A DNA stretch of 26,880 nt. Origin: DASWIG01 sp965371445. GTDB taxonomy: Bacteria > Acidobacteriota > Thermoanaerobaculia > Multivoradales > J023. How positions within the stretch are numbered: the first letter of the stretch is position 1; every line of letters begins with the position of its first letter. Under the pieces are notes generated by a model, which was not told where the DNA came from, made no database searches, and saw only the letters and a list, made by a program, of their open reading frames with translations. The position numbers and the translations under genes are program-made. Below are positions 16,056-22,358 of the stretch, piece by piece. The DNA lies in contig CBDUYN010000142.1 in the NCBI GenBank assembly GCA_965371445.1, positions 1 through 26,880 on the forward strand. The letters are read 5' to 3'.

Positions 16056-16096
16056 GTAGTGTACGAGTCGGGTAAGCTACTCAGCTCGTACACTAC
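16056..16096. promoter_or_regulatory. 12-bp-arm inverted repeat, copy 1 (ATPase operator candidate)
   Basis: GTAGTGTACGAG (16056-16067) and CTCGTACACTAC (16085-16096) are perfect arms around a 17-base centre. The identical element, centre included, stands at 18970-19010, in both cases 15 bases before the GTG of an ATPase copy. Conservation of arms and centre points to an operator/promoter unit; TACACT in the right arm could be a -10. Confidence 0.55.
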
Positions 16097-16111
16097 GAGG
16101 ACCAGGAACCG

Positions 16112-16443
16112 GTGAAGTTCGTCGACCGACAATGGGAGCTGGGAGTGCTCGACTTCCTTTCGTCCCCGAGCGGGTCGGCAGCTTCTGGTCGACGAAGGCC
16201 CAGGTCGACGTCGTCGCCGTCAACTGGATGGAAAAACAGATCCTGCTGGGCGAGGTCAAGTGGTCGCGCGAGAAGGTCGGCCGCCGGGTCGTCGAGGAGC
16301 TTGTCGCCAAGACTCCCGAAGTGGTGCATTACGCGTTTTTCGCCCGTGCGGGTTTCACCGAGCCGGCGCGGGACGCCCTCCGCGAGCGCGGCGCCCTCCT
16401 GATCGACCTCGCACGTCTGGACCAGGACCTCGGCCGCAGCTGA
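16112..16443 (+). pseudogene. AAA ATPase (DUF234 type), large internal deletion
   Basis: The first 14 codons (VKFVDRQWELGVLD) match the ATPase at 19026. At 16153/16154 the sequence jumps to the equivalent of 20137, so 1069 bases are missing and the frame shifts. The tail then reads LPFVPERVGSFWSTKAQVDV, VAVNWMEKQILLGEVKWSRE and KVGRRVVEELVA to the stop at 16441-16443. Removed are the Walker motifs and the winged helix. The PD-(D/E)XK-like tail is left with an intact D..(15)..ExK (VDVVAV...GEVKW). An internal GTG or ATG (for example 16132) could still let the 103-residue tail be made. Confidence 0.82.
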
Positions 16444-16470
16444 GACCGTGGGTGAGCAGGGGGGCCGGCT

Positions 16471-17088
16471 CTACGGCAGAAGATCGGCCACCGCGAGGCG
16501 GCCCAGCTCCGCTTTCCCGACGACGACGGGAATCGTGTCTTTCGCCTTGTACTCGCGGCGTTTCCGGTAACCCGGGCTCTCGTCCGGACCCGACGGAGCT
16601 TCCAGGACCTCGATCCGGCGGTCCTGGAGGTTGACGATCCAGTAGACCGGGATCCCTGCCTGAGCATAGAGGCGCTCCTTGAGCGTCTGGTCGCGGTGGA
16701 GGGTGGCGTCGGAGACCTCCACGATCATTGCAAGGTCTTTGGGGCCCGGATGGCGGTCCGCATAGTCGCGACGCGAACCTCGGACCACGAGGACGTCGGG
16801 CTCGGGCTCCGACTCCGCCGTCGTCACGGGCTCCTGCGAATCCACGTGCCAGCCGCCGGGGACGAGGGGCTCCAGGGCCTCGCGAACCAGACCGGTGGCG
16901 AGGCGGTGGGAGGGGCTCTTCGGCATCTTGGGTACCAGGATCCCGTCCAAGAGCTCGACGGGGTCGTCTTCCGTCAGGATCCCCGCGTCGATCATCGCGT
17001 GGTACTGCTCCACGTCGAGGCGCCAGACCACGTCCGTGGGTACGACGGTGGGGCTGGGTGGGGCGCTCAGGACTGACGGTGTGGACAT
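16471..17088 (-). CDS. Uma2 (DUF820) family nuclease-fold protein, intact
   Basis: At 205 residues this is the only full-length Uma2 gene of the window. The N-terminus reads VVWRLDVEQYHAMIDAGIL (about 20-38) and TEDDPVELLDGILVPKMPKS. The PD-(D/E)XK core shows ESEPEPDVLVVRG (about 92-104, PD motif) and LAMIVEVSDATLHRD (about 119-133, VEV), with Lys in TLKERLYAQAGIPVYWIVNL. Uma2 proteins are widespread small nuclease-fold proteins of unknown role, abundant in cyanobacteria and related groups. The start ATG lies about 38 bases downstream of TGC-TAGGAT. It is convergent with the deleted ATPase. Its first 63 codons plus promoter are duplicated at 18453-18787. Confidence 0.85.
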   Translation of the reverse strand: MSTPSVLSAPPSPTVVPTDVVWRLDVEQYHAMIDAGILTEDDPVELLDGILVPKMPKSPSHRLATGLVREALEPLVPGGWHVDSQEPVTTAESEPEPDVLVVRGSRRDYADRHPGPKDLAMIVEVSDATLHRDQTLKERLYAQAGIPVYWIVNLQDRRIEVLEAPSGPDESPGYRKRREYKAKDTIPVVVGKAELGRLAVADLLP

Positions 17089-17238
17089 GTCCGCATCTCC
17101 GCGGGGCGGTTGTCGTTACGCTCCCCATCCTAGCACAAACCCCCGGTGGAGTCGCCGCCTGGTGGTCCGAGCGGTCCAAGCTTCGGCGGCGGGCGTACCT
17201 GCGGCTCTGGCGTCTGCTCTCCGCGGTCTCGGGTTAAG
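16900..17238. repeat. Duplicated Uma2 5' region, copy A (with 18453-18787)
   Basis: The first 63 codons of the intact Uma2 gene, its leader and about 110 bases of upstream DNA (ending near CTCCGCGGTCTCGGGTTA) recur with few changes at 18453-18787. A diverged copy of the promoter core (GTCGTTACGC, AGCACAA, CCCGG) is at 26061-26121. Confidence 0.75.
17127..17135 (-). promoter_or_regulatory. Extended -10 of the intact Uma2 gene
   Basis: The minus strand reads TGC-TAGGAT (complement of 17127-17135). The same box is kept in the duplicated copy near 18687-18695. Confidence 0.45.
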
Positions 17239-17271
17239 GCTCATGCATGCTCGTGCCTGTTTCCGGCAGCA

Positions 17272-17300
17272 TTGACACCGTCCCGGCGTCTTGCTTTGAT
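17272..17300 (+). promoter_or_regulatory. Strong promoter of Uma2 type-2 stub, copy 1
   Basis: TTGACA (17272-17277), a 17-base spacer, then TTTGAT (17295-17300) with a TGC extension. The next ATG (17307) is at the predicted +1, so a leaderless mRNA is expected. The identical promoter is at 22243-22271. Confidence 0.65.
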
Positions 17301-17306
17301 GGCGGG

Positions 17307-17477
17307 ATGAGCCAGCCACGCCCAACGTCCCATGGACCCTTCCGCGCCGAGCAGATCCGCTCCGGCGACCCCTACGAGCTGTCGGACGGGCACGCGATCG
17401 AATGTATGCCCACCGGCGGGTGCCGCCGCGACGAAGTGGGCGATCTGCGGAAAGAGCACGGAGTAGAACTGACCTAG
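17307..17477 (+). pseudogene. Uma2-like 5' stub, type 2, copy 1
   Basis: It begins MSQPRPTSHGPFRAEQIRSG, then DPYELSDGHAIECMPTGG, a Uma2-type N-terminus distinct from that at 16471. After about 38 codons the similarity stops and the frame runs as CRRDEVGDLRKEHGVELT to a stop at 17475-17477. A second copy of the first 19 codons is at 22278. No catalytic motif is left. The stop overlaps the end of a small opposite-strand gene. Confidence 0.6.
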
Positions 17478-17641
17478 CTGTTCTTCGCGGTTTGTTCGAC
17501 GATGCGATCTACCGCATCATCGACCAGCCGCGCCATACGGCGCCGGGTCTTGACTTCTTCGATCTTCTCGCCCCAGGGAACGCATACCGACTGAGAAGAC
17601 GACTTGCTGATCAGGTCGGCGGCAGAGACAAAAAAGGCCAT
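17474..17641 (-). CDS. Small hypothetical protein, 55 residues
   Basis: The reading frame starts MAFFVSAADLISKSSSQSVC, then VPWGEKIEEVKTRRRMARLV and DDAVDRIVEQTAKNS. It is supported by a good ribosome binding site, GGAGG, nine bases before the ATG at 17641. The second half is an amphipathic charged helix. I know no family. It lies downstream of, and on the same strand as, the PIN/WKDP pair, 133 bases away, beyond a terminator-like hairpin. Confidence 0.4.
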   Translation of the reverse strand: MAFFVSAADLISKSSSQSVCVPWGEKIEEVKTRRRMARLVDDAVDRIVEQTAKNS

Positions 17642-17692
17642 ACTTGTAGTCCTCCGATTTGATTACGGTGTCTCAGACAGCTCGGAGCTAGA

Positions 17693-17764
17693 CGCAGGTC
17701 CGGAAGATTGGCGTTCATGGACCCATCTTCCGAACGTGGCCGAGTTGAAAAAAGCTAAAAGCTT
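17693..17764 (-). terminator. Terminator-like hairpins after the PIN/WKDP pair
   Basis: On the minus strand AAGCT-TTT-AGCTT followed by TTTT (complement of 17748-17764) lies 10 bases after the small gene's stop and looks like a minimal intrinsic terminator. Further on, GGAAGATTGG and CCCATCTTCC (about 17702-17731) form a second, one-mismatch 10-bp stem. Confidence 0.4.
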
Positions 17765-17774
17765 CAGATCACAC

Positions 17775-17945
17775 CTACTTCGTCAGTGCAGGAAGTCGGA
17801 CGGGCGTCCTGCCAGCTAGCCGGTCTTTGACCGTCTCCTGAACCTTCACGGCCTGTGCAGAAATTTCCTTGAAAGAGCCGCTACACTCCCGTTCGATTTC
17901 CAGTCGTTCTTTCCGCACTTCCTCGACGATCGGGTCTTTCCACAT
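17775..17945 (-). CDS. WKDP-type small protein, putative antitoxin of the PIN toxin
   Basis: The protein has 56 residues, MWKDPIVEEVRKERLEIERE then CSGSFKEISAQAVKVQETVK and DRLAGRTPVRLPALTK. The opening MWKDPIVEEVR is typical of very common small proteins encoded next to PIN-domain genes. The usual continuation with an H-A-A-x-F-N-Y-D-L segment is replaced here by a different tail. The ATG lies one base after the stop of the PIN gene, with GGAGG inside the last PIN codons, so translation is coupled. I infer an antitoxin; the toxin-first order is common for this kind of pair. Confidence 0.65.
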   Translation of the reverse strand: MWKDPIVEEVRKERLEIERECSGSFKEISAQAVKVQETVKDRLAGRTPVRLPALTK

Positions 17946-17946
17946 C

Positions 17947-18420
17947 CTACACCTCCATCAACGCTTCCGGCGTACAAAGAATGGGCGTTTGTATTTCGAG
18001 CTCGTCATCGATCTTCTGAATCGTCTTCTGTACTTGGGCGCTGGCAATATGCCGACAATTCCAACTGAGGAGATAGTCCATCTCGTAAGCGACGGCCATA
18101 GCGAGGTGGAAAGCATCGATTTTCGCGCGATCAGGAACGCTCATTCTCTGAAAGAATATTCGGGCCAACTCGTCAACCGTCTCGTTTTCCTCGAGAACGG
18201 GGAACTCCGCAATCGCTTCAAGCCGTTTTTCCACCATCGCCGCGTCGCCGCGTGACGCTTCCTGGATGACGAACGGCGAGACGAAACAGTCTACTTTCGG
18301 CCGCACCTCTTCCCACCACTCGGCTGTAATCTGCTGATGACCGGCGACTATCAGGTCTCTGCTTGGGCGAGCCGTGAGGTAGCTAATGATCGTGGTCTCA
18401 ATGTAGACAGTCGGCTTCAT
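17947..18420 (-). CDS. PIN-domain ribonuclease, VapC-like toxin
   Basis: This 157-residue protein starts MKPTVYIETTIISYLTARPS. Here E8 and the T-T-I-I-S-Y stretch replace the usual first D of PIN domains (the YIETTIxSYL subfamily). Later acidic residues lie in VSPFVIQEASRGD (about 53-65, QEA) and in DRAKIDAFHLAMAVAYEMDY (about 107-126, where D is followed by H-L-A-M-A), and a final LLSWNCRHIA is typical. PIN toxins cleave RNA in a metal-dependent way. The start codon overlaps the stop of a truncated Uma2 frame as ATGA (18417-18420), and no good ribosome binding site is seen. Expression therefore probably depends on the Uma2 promoter and on coupling to the stub. Confidence 0.8.
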   Translation of the reverse strand: MKPTVYIETTIISYLTARPSRDLIVAGHQQITAEWWEEVRPKVDCFVSPFVIQEASRGDAAMVEKRLEAIAEFPVLEENETVDELARIFFQRMSVPDRAKIDAFHLAMAVAYEMDYLLSWNCRHIASAQVQKTIQKIDDELEIQTPILCTPEALMEV

Positions 18421-18647
18421 GGTCTCGTGGTTTCCGTCTCGGTTCGGCTCCCGAGGCGGTGAGAGGGGCTCTTCGGCATCTCGGGCACCAGAATCCCGTC
18501 CAAGAGGTCGACGGGGTCGTCTTCCGTCAGGATCCCCGCGTCGATCATCGCGTGGTACTGCTCCACGTCGAGCCGCCAGACCACGTCCGTCGGCACGACG
18601 GTGGAGCCGGGTGGGGTGCTCTGGACTGACGGTGTGGCCGGGGACAT
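18417..18647 (-). pseudogene. Uma2 5' stub (type A) coupled to the PIN gene
   Basis: This 76-codon frame starts MSPATPSVQSTPPGSTVVPT, then DVVWRLDVEQYHAMIDAGIL and onward to SPSHRLG, closely matching residues 1-63 of the Uma2 protein at 16471. It then diverges (SRTETETTRP) and stops in the ATGA that starts the PIN gene. The nuclease core is missing. The upstream promoter with TGC-TAGGAT is kept. I read it as a Uma2 gene cut by the PIN/WKDP module, now serving as promoter and translated leader. Confidence 0.78.
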
Positions 18648-18787
18648 GTCCGCATCTCCGCGGGGCGGTTGTCGTTACGCGCCCCATCCTAGCACAAACA
18701 CCCGGTGGAGTCGCCGCCCCGTGGTCCGAGCTGTGGCGGCGGGCGAATCTGCGGCTCTGGCGTCTGCTCTCCGCGGTTTCAGGTTAG
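18453..18787. repeat. Duplicated Uma2 5' region, copy B (with 16900-17238)
   Basis: See the partner entry. Homology starts at CGAGGCGGTG, codon about 63 of Uma2, and ends near CTCCGCGGTTTCAGGTTA. Confidence 0.75.
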
Positions 18788-18969
18788 ACACCACGGCCGG
18801 AAGCAGCCCACGGGTGCTATCATAGTGAATTGGCGCTCGCCCGAGCGCTCAGGTTGTCCCTGTGGTCGAACCATCGAGACCTCCAAGGCCTCGGTATGGA
18901 CTTCTATCCCACGGCTCGCCTCTTGAGGGCGCTCGAGGACGGCCCCAGGCCGGATGAATCGCCTGGACC
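18788..18969 (+). other. Gap with an orphan promoter and a 25-codon frame
   Basis: TGC-TATCAT (18815-18823) looks like a good plus-strand -10. A frame at 18896-18973 reads MDFYPTARLLRALEDGPRPD ESPGP, but it has no clear ribosome binding site and no known family. It may be the remains of a gene lost when the ATPase copy arrived. Nothing else is seen. Confidence 0.25.
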
Positions 18970-19010
18970 GTAGTGTACGAGTCGGGTAAGCTACTCAGCT
19001 CGTACACTAC
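18970..19010. promoter_or_regulatory. 12-bp-arm inverted repeat, copy 2 (ATPase operator candidate)
   Basis: GTAGTGTACGAG (18970-18981) and CTCGTACACTAC (18999-19010), identical in arms and centre to 16056-16096, stand 15 bases before the GTG of the full-length ATPase. Confidence 0.55.
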
Positions 19011-19025
19011 GAGGGCCAGGAACCG

Positions 19026-20480
19026 GTGAAGTTCGTCGACCGACAATGGGAGCTGGGAGTGCTCGACGAGATGTGGGGCTCTCCGGAGGCCCGCTTCCTC
19101 GTCCTCTACGGCCGCCGCCGGATCGGCAAAACGCGGCTCCTGACCCACTGGCTCGGGGACCGCCGTCCGCGGTCGATCTACTGGGTCGCCAAGCCGGCCT
19201 CTTCAGCGGCGCTGCTGCGCAGTTTCTCGCAGACGCTCCACCGTGAGGCACGAGGGGAGGAGCCTGATCCAGCCTTCACCTATCCGTCCTGGGAGATGGC
19301 CTGGCAGGAAGTGGCGAGCCTGGCCCGCGGCGAGCGCCTGGCGCTTTTTCTCGACGAGTTCACCTACACCCTCGACGCCACACCGGACCTTGCCGGCACG
19401 CTCCAGAACGCCTGGGACCAACACTTGAGCCGCGGCAACCTCTTCCTGGTCCTGGCCGGCTCGCATCTCGGGATGATGGAGCGGGAGCTCCTGGCCTACC
19501 GGGCGCCGCTTTACGGCCGGGCGAACGCCCGGATGCTCCTCAGACAGCTTTCGTTCTCGGCCCTGCGCGAGCTTTTCCCGGGCTGGGACGCCGCCGCGCG
19601 AGTGGCACTCTACGCCACCCTCGGCGGCATCCCGGCCTACCTGGAGCGTTTCGACCCGGGGCGTTCTTTTGCCCACAACGTCAAGACCCGGCTCCTGACG
19701 CCTTTGAACCTCTTGCAGGAAGAGCCCCGCCTCCTCCTCCAGGAGCAGCTCGCCGAGCCCCGCAACTACATGACGATCCTGGAGGCAATCGCCCACGACC
19801 ATCGCGTCCCGCAGGCCATCGCCGAGGTGACCGGGCTGGCGCGTTCGCACGTCAGCAAGTATTTGAGCGTGCTGGAGGGTCTGCAGCTGGTGCGCCGCGA
19901 GGTGCCGGCCACGGTCCGCCACCCCGAGCGCAGCCGGCGCGGCCGTTTCGCCGTCGTTGACCCGTACCTGCGGTTTTATTTCCGTTTCCTCGCCAGCCGC
20001 CAGGACCAGATCGCCCTCGGCCGCATCACCTCGGTCTGGCAGCAGATCCAGCGGCACATGGTCGACTTCATCGGCACCCACACCTTCGAGGAGCTCTGCC
20101 GGGAGTGGACGAGCGTCGCCGGCGACGAGGGCCGGCTTCCTTTCGTCCCCGAGCGGGTCGGCAGCTTCTGGTCGACGAAGGCCCAGGTCGATGTCGTCGC
20201 TGTCAGCTGGATGGAAAAACAGATCCTGCTGGGCGAGGTGATATGGTCGTGTTCCAGCACGCCTCCGGCGCGACGGTCGCGCGAGAAGGTCGGCCGCCGG
20301 GTGGTCGAGGAGCTCGTCGCCAAGGCTCCCGAGGTGGTGCCGGAGGGTTCCTGGGGCGTCCACTATGCCTTCTTCGCCCGTGCGGGTTTCACCGAGCCGG
20401 CGCGGGCCGTGGGACGCAGGCATGACGCTCTCATGATCGACCTCGAACGACTGGACCAGGACCTTGGCCGCAACCGTTGA
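19026..20480 (+). CDS. AAA+ ATPase with C-terminal DUF234/PD-(D/E)XK-like domain, nuclease motif disrupted
   Basis: This 484-residue protein has an ATPase_2-type P-loop domain: Walker A GRRRIGKT (29-36), Walker B LALFLDEF (105-112), and sensor-like LVLAGSHLGMM (about 141-151). A winged-helix part follows (AIAEVTGLARSHVSKYLSVL, about 262-281), then a DUF234-like C-terminal domain. The family is best known from archaea and its function is unsettled. In the C-terminal nuclease-like core, D389 (QVDVVAV) is kept. The ExK found in the deleted copy (GEVKW) reads GEVIW here, followed by a 30-base in-frame insertion at 20250-20279 (SSTPPARR region) bounded by GGTCG on both sides. A second seven-residue insertion (PEGSWGV) precedes HYAFF. 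The nuclease is therefore probably dead, but the ATPase looks intact. The start is GTG 19026, shared with the deleted copy. Confidence 0.82.
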   Translation: MKFVDRQWELGVLDEMWGSPEARFLVLYGRRRIGKTRLLTHWLGDRRPRSIYWVAKPASSAALLRSFSQTLHREARGEEPDPAFTYPSWEMAWQEVASLARGERLALFLDEFTYTLDATPDLAGTLQNAWDQHLSRGNLFLVLAGSHLGMMERELLAYRAPLYGRANARMLLRQLSFSALRELFPGWDAAARVALYATLGGIPAYLERFDPGRSFAHNVKTRLLTPLNLLQEEPRLLLQEQLAEPRNYMTILEAIAHDHRVPQAIAEVTGLARSHVSKYLSVLEGLQLVRREVPATVRHPERSRRGRFAVVDPYLRFYFRFLASRQDQIALGRITSVWQQIQRHMVDFIGTHTFEELCREWTSVAGDEGRLPFVPERVGSFWSTKAQVDVVAVSWMEKQILLGEVIWSCSSTPPARRSREKVGRRVVEELVAKAPEVVPEGSWGVHYAFFARAGFTEPARAVGRRHDALMIDLERLDQDLGRNR

Positions 20481-20537
20481 GGAGCGGCAGGACGAGTTGG
20501 ATCTCGCCGGCAAGATCTGCTGAGTCGGCATCGTTTC

Positions 20538-21210
20538 TCACACCAAACCGTAACCAAGGTCTTGAGCAATCCGCTTGAGAGGCCCGAGTAGCGCAGGATC
20601 GGCGAGCGGCCGGTGAAACGACGGTTGCGCCGGAATGGCCCCCAGGGCTCTTTCGTAAAGCGCCACCGCCGGACGATTCCCGTGCATGGACGAAGGATAA
20701 TAGATCCCCGCCACCTGTGGGTAAGCATCGTAGATTGCCTGCGACCAGCGCCGGGCGCGGGTCCGCGGTCCCGTGTTCAACGCCATCGACGCTCCCGAGC
20801 CGCGCCGCCGCCACGGCCGTCGTGAGGGAGGTCTTGAGGATCGCGGCCCGTGTCGGCCAGGTCCCCGTCAGGTCCAGCAGCTCGGCCGACGTGGCCAGCA
20901 CCAGCGCGACCAGCCACGGGTCGTGAGTCACCCGGTCGACGACCCGCGTCTGCTGAAAAGCCTCGGCGAGACAGGTCGGGCCCTGAAGCGCGGCATAGAA
21001 GATTTTCCTCGACTGGAGGCGCGGTGGCGGCAGGTGGTGGTCGAATCGGCCGTCGGTCGGGCCGAAAGAACGAAAGCTGTCCCAGAAGCTCGGATGGCGT
21101 CCACCCTGGAAGTAGACCCGAAAGATCCTTACTCCGGACGGGAGGGTCCGTAGCGCCGGAGGGACACCAGGCAGCTTGGAAGCGGACGGAGGCTCGGGAA
21201 ACTTGGCCAC
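20538..21210 (-). pseudogene. RES-domain toxin, frameshifted by a 54-bp copied insert
   Basis: The N-terminal part (21210 down to 20848) reads GVRIFRVYFQGGRHPSFWDS, then GPTDGRFDHHLP, KIFYAALQGPTCLAEAF and LLDLTGTWPTRA, with the Arg, Tyr and Glu of the RES fold. The C-terminal part (about 20790 to 20538, another frame) reads SMALNTGPRTRARRWSQAIY, then DAYPQVAGIYYPSSMHGNRP to LGYGLV. Between them lies a 54-base block identical to part of the partner gene upstream (21545-21598). Without the block, WPTRA would join directly to the SMALN part, as in intact RES proteins. RES toxins degrade NAD+; this copy should be inactive. The start is GTG 21210, one base after the partner's stop. Confidence 0.82.
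20794..20847. repeat. 54-bp direct copy inside the RES gene (source 21545-21598)
   Basis: All 54 bases match 21545-21598, in the same orientation and 751 bases apart. In the partner gene the block encodes AAILKTSLTTAVAAARLG. In the RES gene it is inserted at WPTRA and shifts the frame. Confidence 0.85.
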
Positions 21211-21211
21211 G

Positions 21212-21841
21212 TCAGAGACTTGACGCCAGCTCCGCCACCGCGGACGGCGGCAAGCCGAGGCGCAGCCAGTCCCGCGGGCTGAGCTCTCTCCCGTCGTCTT
21301 CCTCGGCGACGAGGTCCGTGTTGGGCGTGGTGAACCAGCGATAGACGGCGATCGGATGGAGCTCCGGATCGAGCGCCACGACGACCTCCGCCATGCCCGG
21401 GAGGAGCTCGTCCTCCTCGAATTGAAACTCCGGAATCCGCCAACCGGATCGGCGATCTCCTCCCTGGGCTCCCCCCTGGAGGCGGACGCCGTAAAGCGTC
21501 GGCGGACGCGAGGTCAACCGTTGCCGGATGCGGCTTGCCGCGACCCCGAGCCGCGCCGCCGCCACGGCCGTCGTGAGGGAGGTCTTGAGGATCGCGGCAT
21601 ACTCCGCGGCCGTCCGGACGAGGGGATCGTCGTCGCCCAGGTCGGCGCCGTCGAGCTCGAAGCCGCCGGCGCTCAGGGCCTCGACCTCCTCCGCCGTCAG
21701 GTCCTTGCGTGGATCGTCGCGGTAAAGGCCCTGTGGCAGGCGCTCCACCGCTTCCCGGACCAGTTGGTCCAGGCGCTCGGGCTCGATGTGGAGTCCGTGG
21801 GCATAGAGGAAAGCCCGTGTGTTCTGTCCAGATTCCTTCAT
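21212..21841 (-). CDS. RES-partner antitoxin with HTH-like segment
   Basis: The 209-residue protein starts MKESGQNTRAFLYAHGLHIE. An acidic N-terminal part is followed by a helix-turn-helix-like AAILKTSLTTAVAAARLGVA (about 82-101) with SRIRQRL, and a C-terminal domain: GWRIPEFQFEEDELLPGMAE (about 133-152), LHPIAVYRWFTTPNTDLV and LSPRDWLRLG. HTH plus W(R)xPxxQF and SPRDWL are typical of the antitoxins encoded just before RES toxins, which bind DNA and the toxin. The stop is one base from the RES GTG. The usual spacer before TLYGVR carries a duplicated-looking LQGGAQGGDRRSG. The upstream promoter is at 21907-21915. It remains intact although its toxin is broken. Confidence 0.8.
   Translation of the reverse strand: MKESGQNTRAFLYAHGLHIEPERLDQLVREAVERLPQGLYRDDPRKDLTAEEVEALSAGGFELDGADLGDDDPLVRTAAEYAAILKTSLTTAVAAARLGVAASRIRQRLTSRPPTLYGVRLQGGAQGGDRRSGWRIPEFQFEEDELLPGMAEVVVALDPELHPIAVYRWFTTPNTDLVAEEDDGRELSPRDWLRLGLPPSAVAELASSL
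21545..21598. repeat. Source block of the 54-bp copy in the RES gene
   Basis: It lies in frame inside the antitoxin gene and is identical to 20794-20847. Confidence 0.85.
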
Positions 21842-21906
21842 GGATCCGCCACCTTCCGAATGCGGGTGGAGCTAGCACAAGCTAACGGCGTCAGGTGACG
21901 CCATCC

Positions 21907-21915
21907 ATGATAGCA
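21907..21915 (-). promoter_or_regulatory. Extended -10 of the RES antitoxin operon
   Basis: The minus strand reads TGC-TATCAT (complement of 21907-21915), predicting a start near 21900, about 60 bases before the ATG at 21841. Confidence 0.5.
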
Positions 21916-22242
21916 GACATCGACGGGGATTCGTGCTTGACTCCCCGACGAAGCCACTCTGGATTCTGGCGCGGCTACCCCTCCACCGCCGCGATCTCAC
22001 CGAAACCGCCTCCGGATCCGTTCCAGGAAGAGGACGGAGGTGGCGGCAAGGCCGGCGGTCAGGGGGGACGGCTCCACGGCAGAAGATCAGCCACCGCGCA
22101 CTGACAGAAGGCGTCTGCACGCCGTTTAAGAGCGGACTTGCGGTGACCAGGGCCGGCGGGAGCCAGGAAAACCGGGAGATGGGTCCCAAGGAGGGTCCTA
22201 TCTTCCACTGGGAGCGTGGGCGTCCTGCCCGCTCTTCGCGCC
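21916..22242. other. Gap holding a Uma2 tail and a palindromic repeat
   Basis: 22064-22112 on the minus strand reads AVADLLPWSRPP and matches the last codons of the Uma2 gene at 16471, so it is a Uma2 3' tail. 22197-22234 is a variant of the dispersed repeat (ATCTTCCACTGGGAGCG followed by GGGCG-TCC-TGCCCG-like arms). CGGGGA and TCCCCG near 21924-21947 can pair. No gene is supported. Confidence 0.45.
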
Positions 22243-22271
22243 TTGACACCGTCCCGGCGTCTTGCTTTGAT
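22243..22271 (+). promoter_or_regulatory. Strong promoter of Uma2 type-2 stub, copy 2 (drives the radical SAM gene)
   Basis: TTGACA (22243-22248), a 17-base spacer, then TTTGAT (22266-22271) with TGC before it. The whole stretch is identical to that at 17272-17300. The ATG of the stub is at 22278, at the predicted +1. Confidence 0.65.
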
Positions 22272-22277
22272 GGAGGC

Positions 22278-22358
22278 ATGGGCCAACCACACTCCACCTC
22301 CCATGGACCTTTTCGCGCCGAGCAGATCCGCCCCGGGGCTGGAGGCAGAGGCCAGTGA
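22278..22358 (+). pseudogene. Uma2-like 5' stub, type 2, copy 2, coupled to the radical SAM gene
   Basis: This 26-codon frame reads MGQPHSTSHGPFRAEQIRPG then AGGRGQ. The first 19 codons match the stub at 17307, then similarity ends. Its TGA (22356-22358) overlaps the GTG start of the radical SAM gene as GTGA. It probably acts as a leaderless upstream frame that feeds ribosomes to that gene. Confidence 0.6.

Noticed and set aside
20794..21598. Diversity-generating retroelement or retron as source of the 54-bp copy
   Set aside because: No reverse transcriptase is in the window, and the copy is exact with no adenine-specific changes. Simple template switching or gene conversion is enough.
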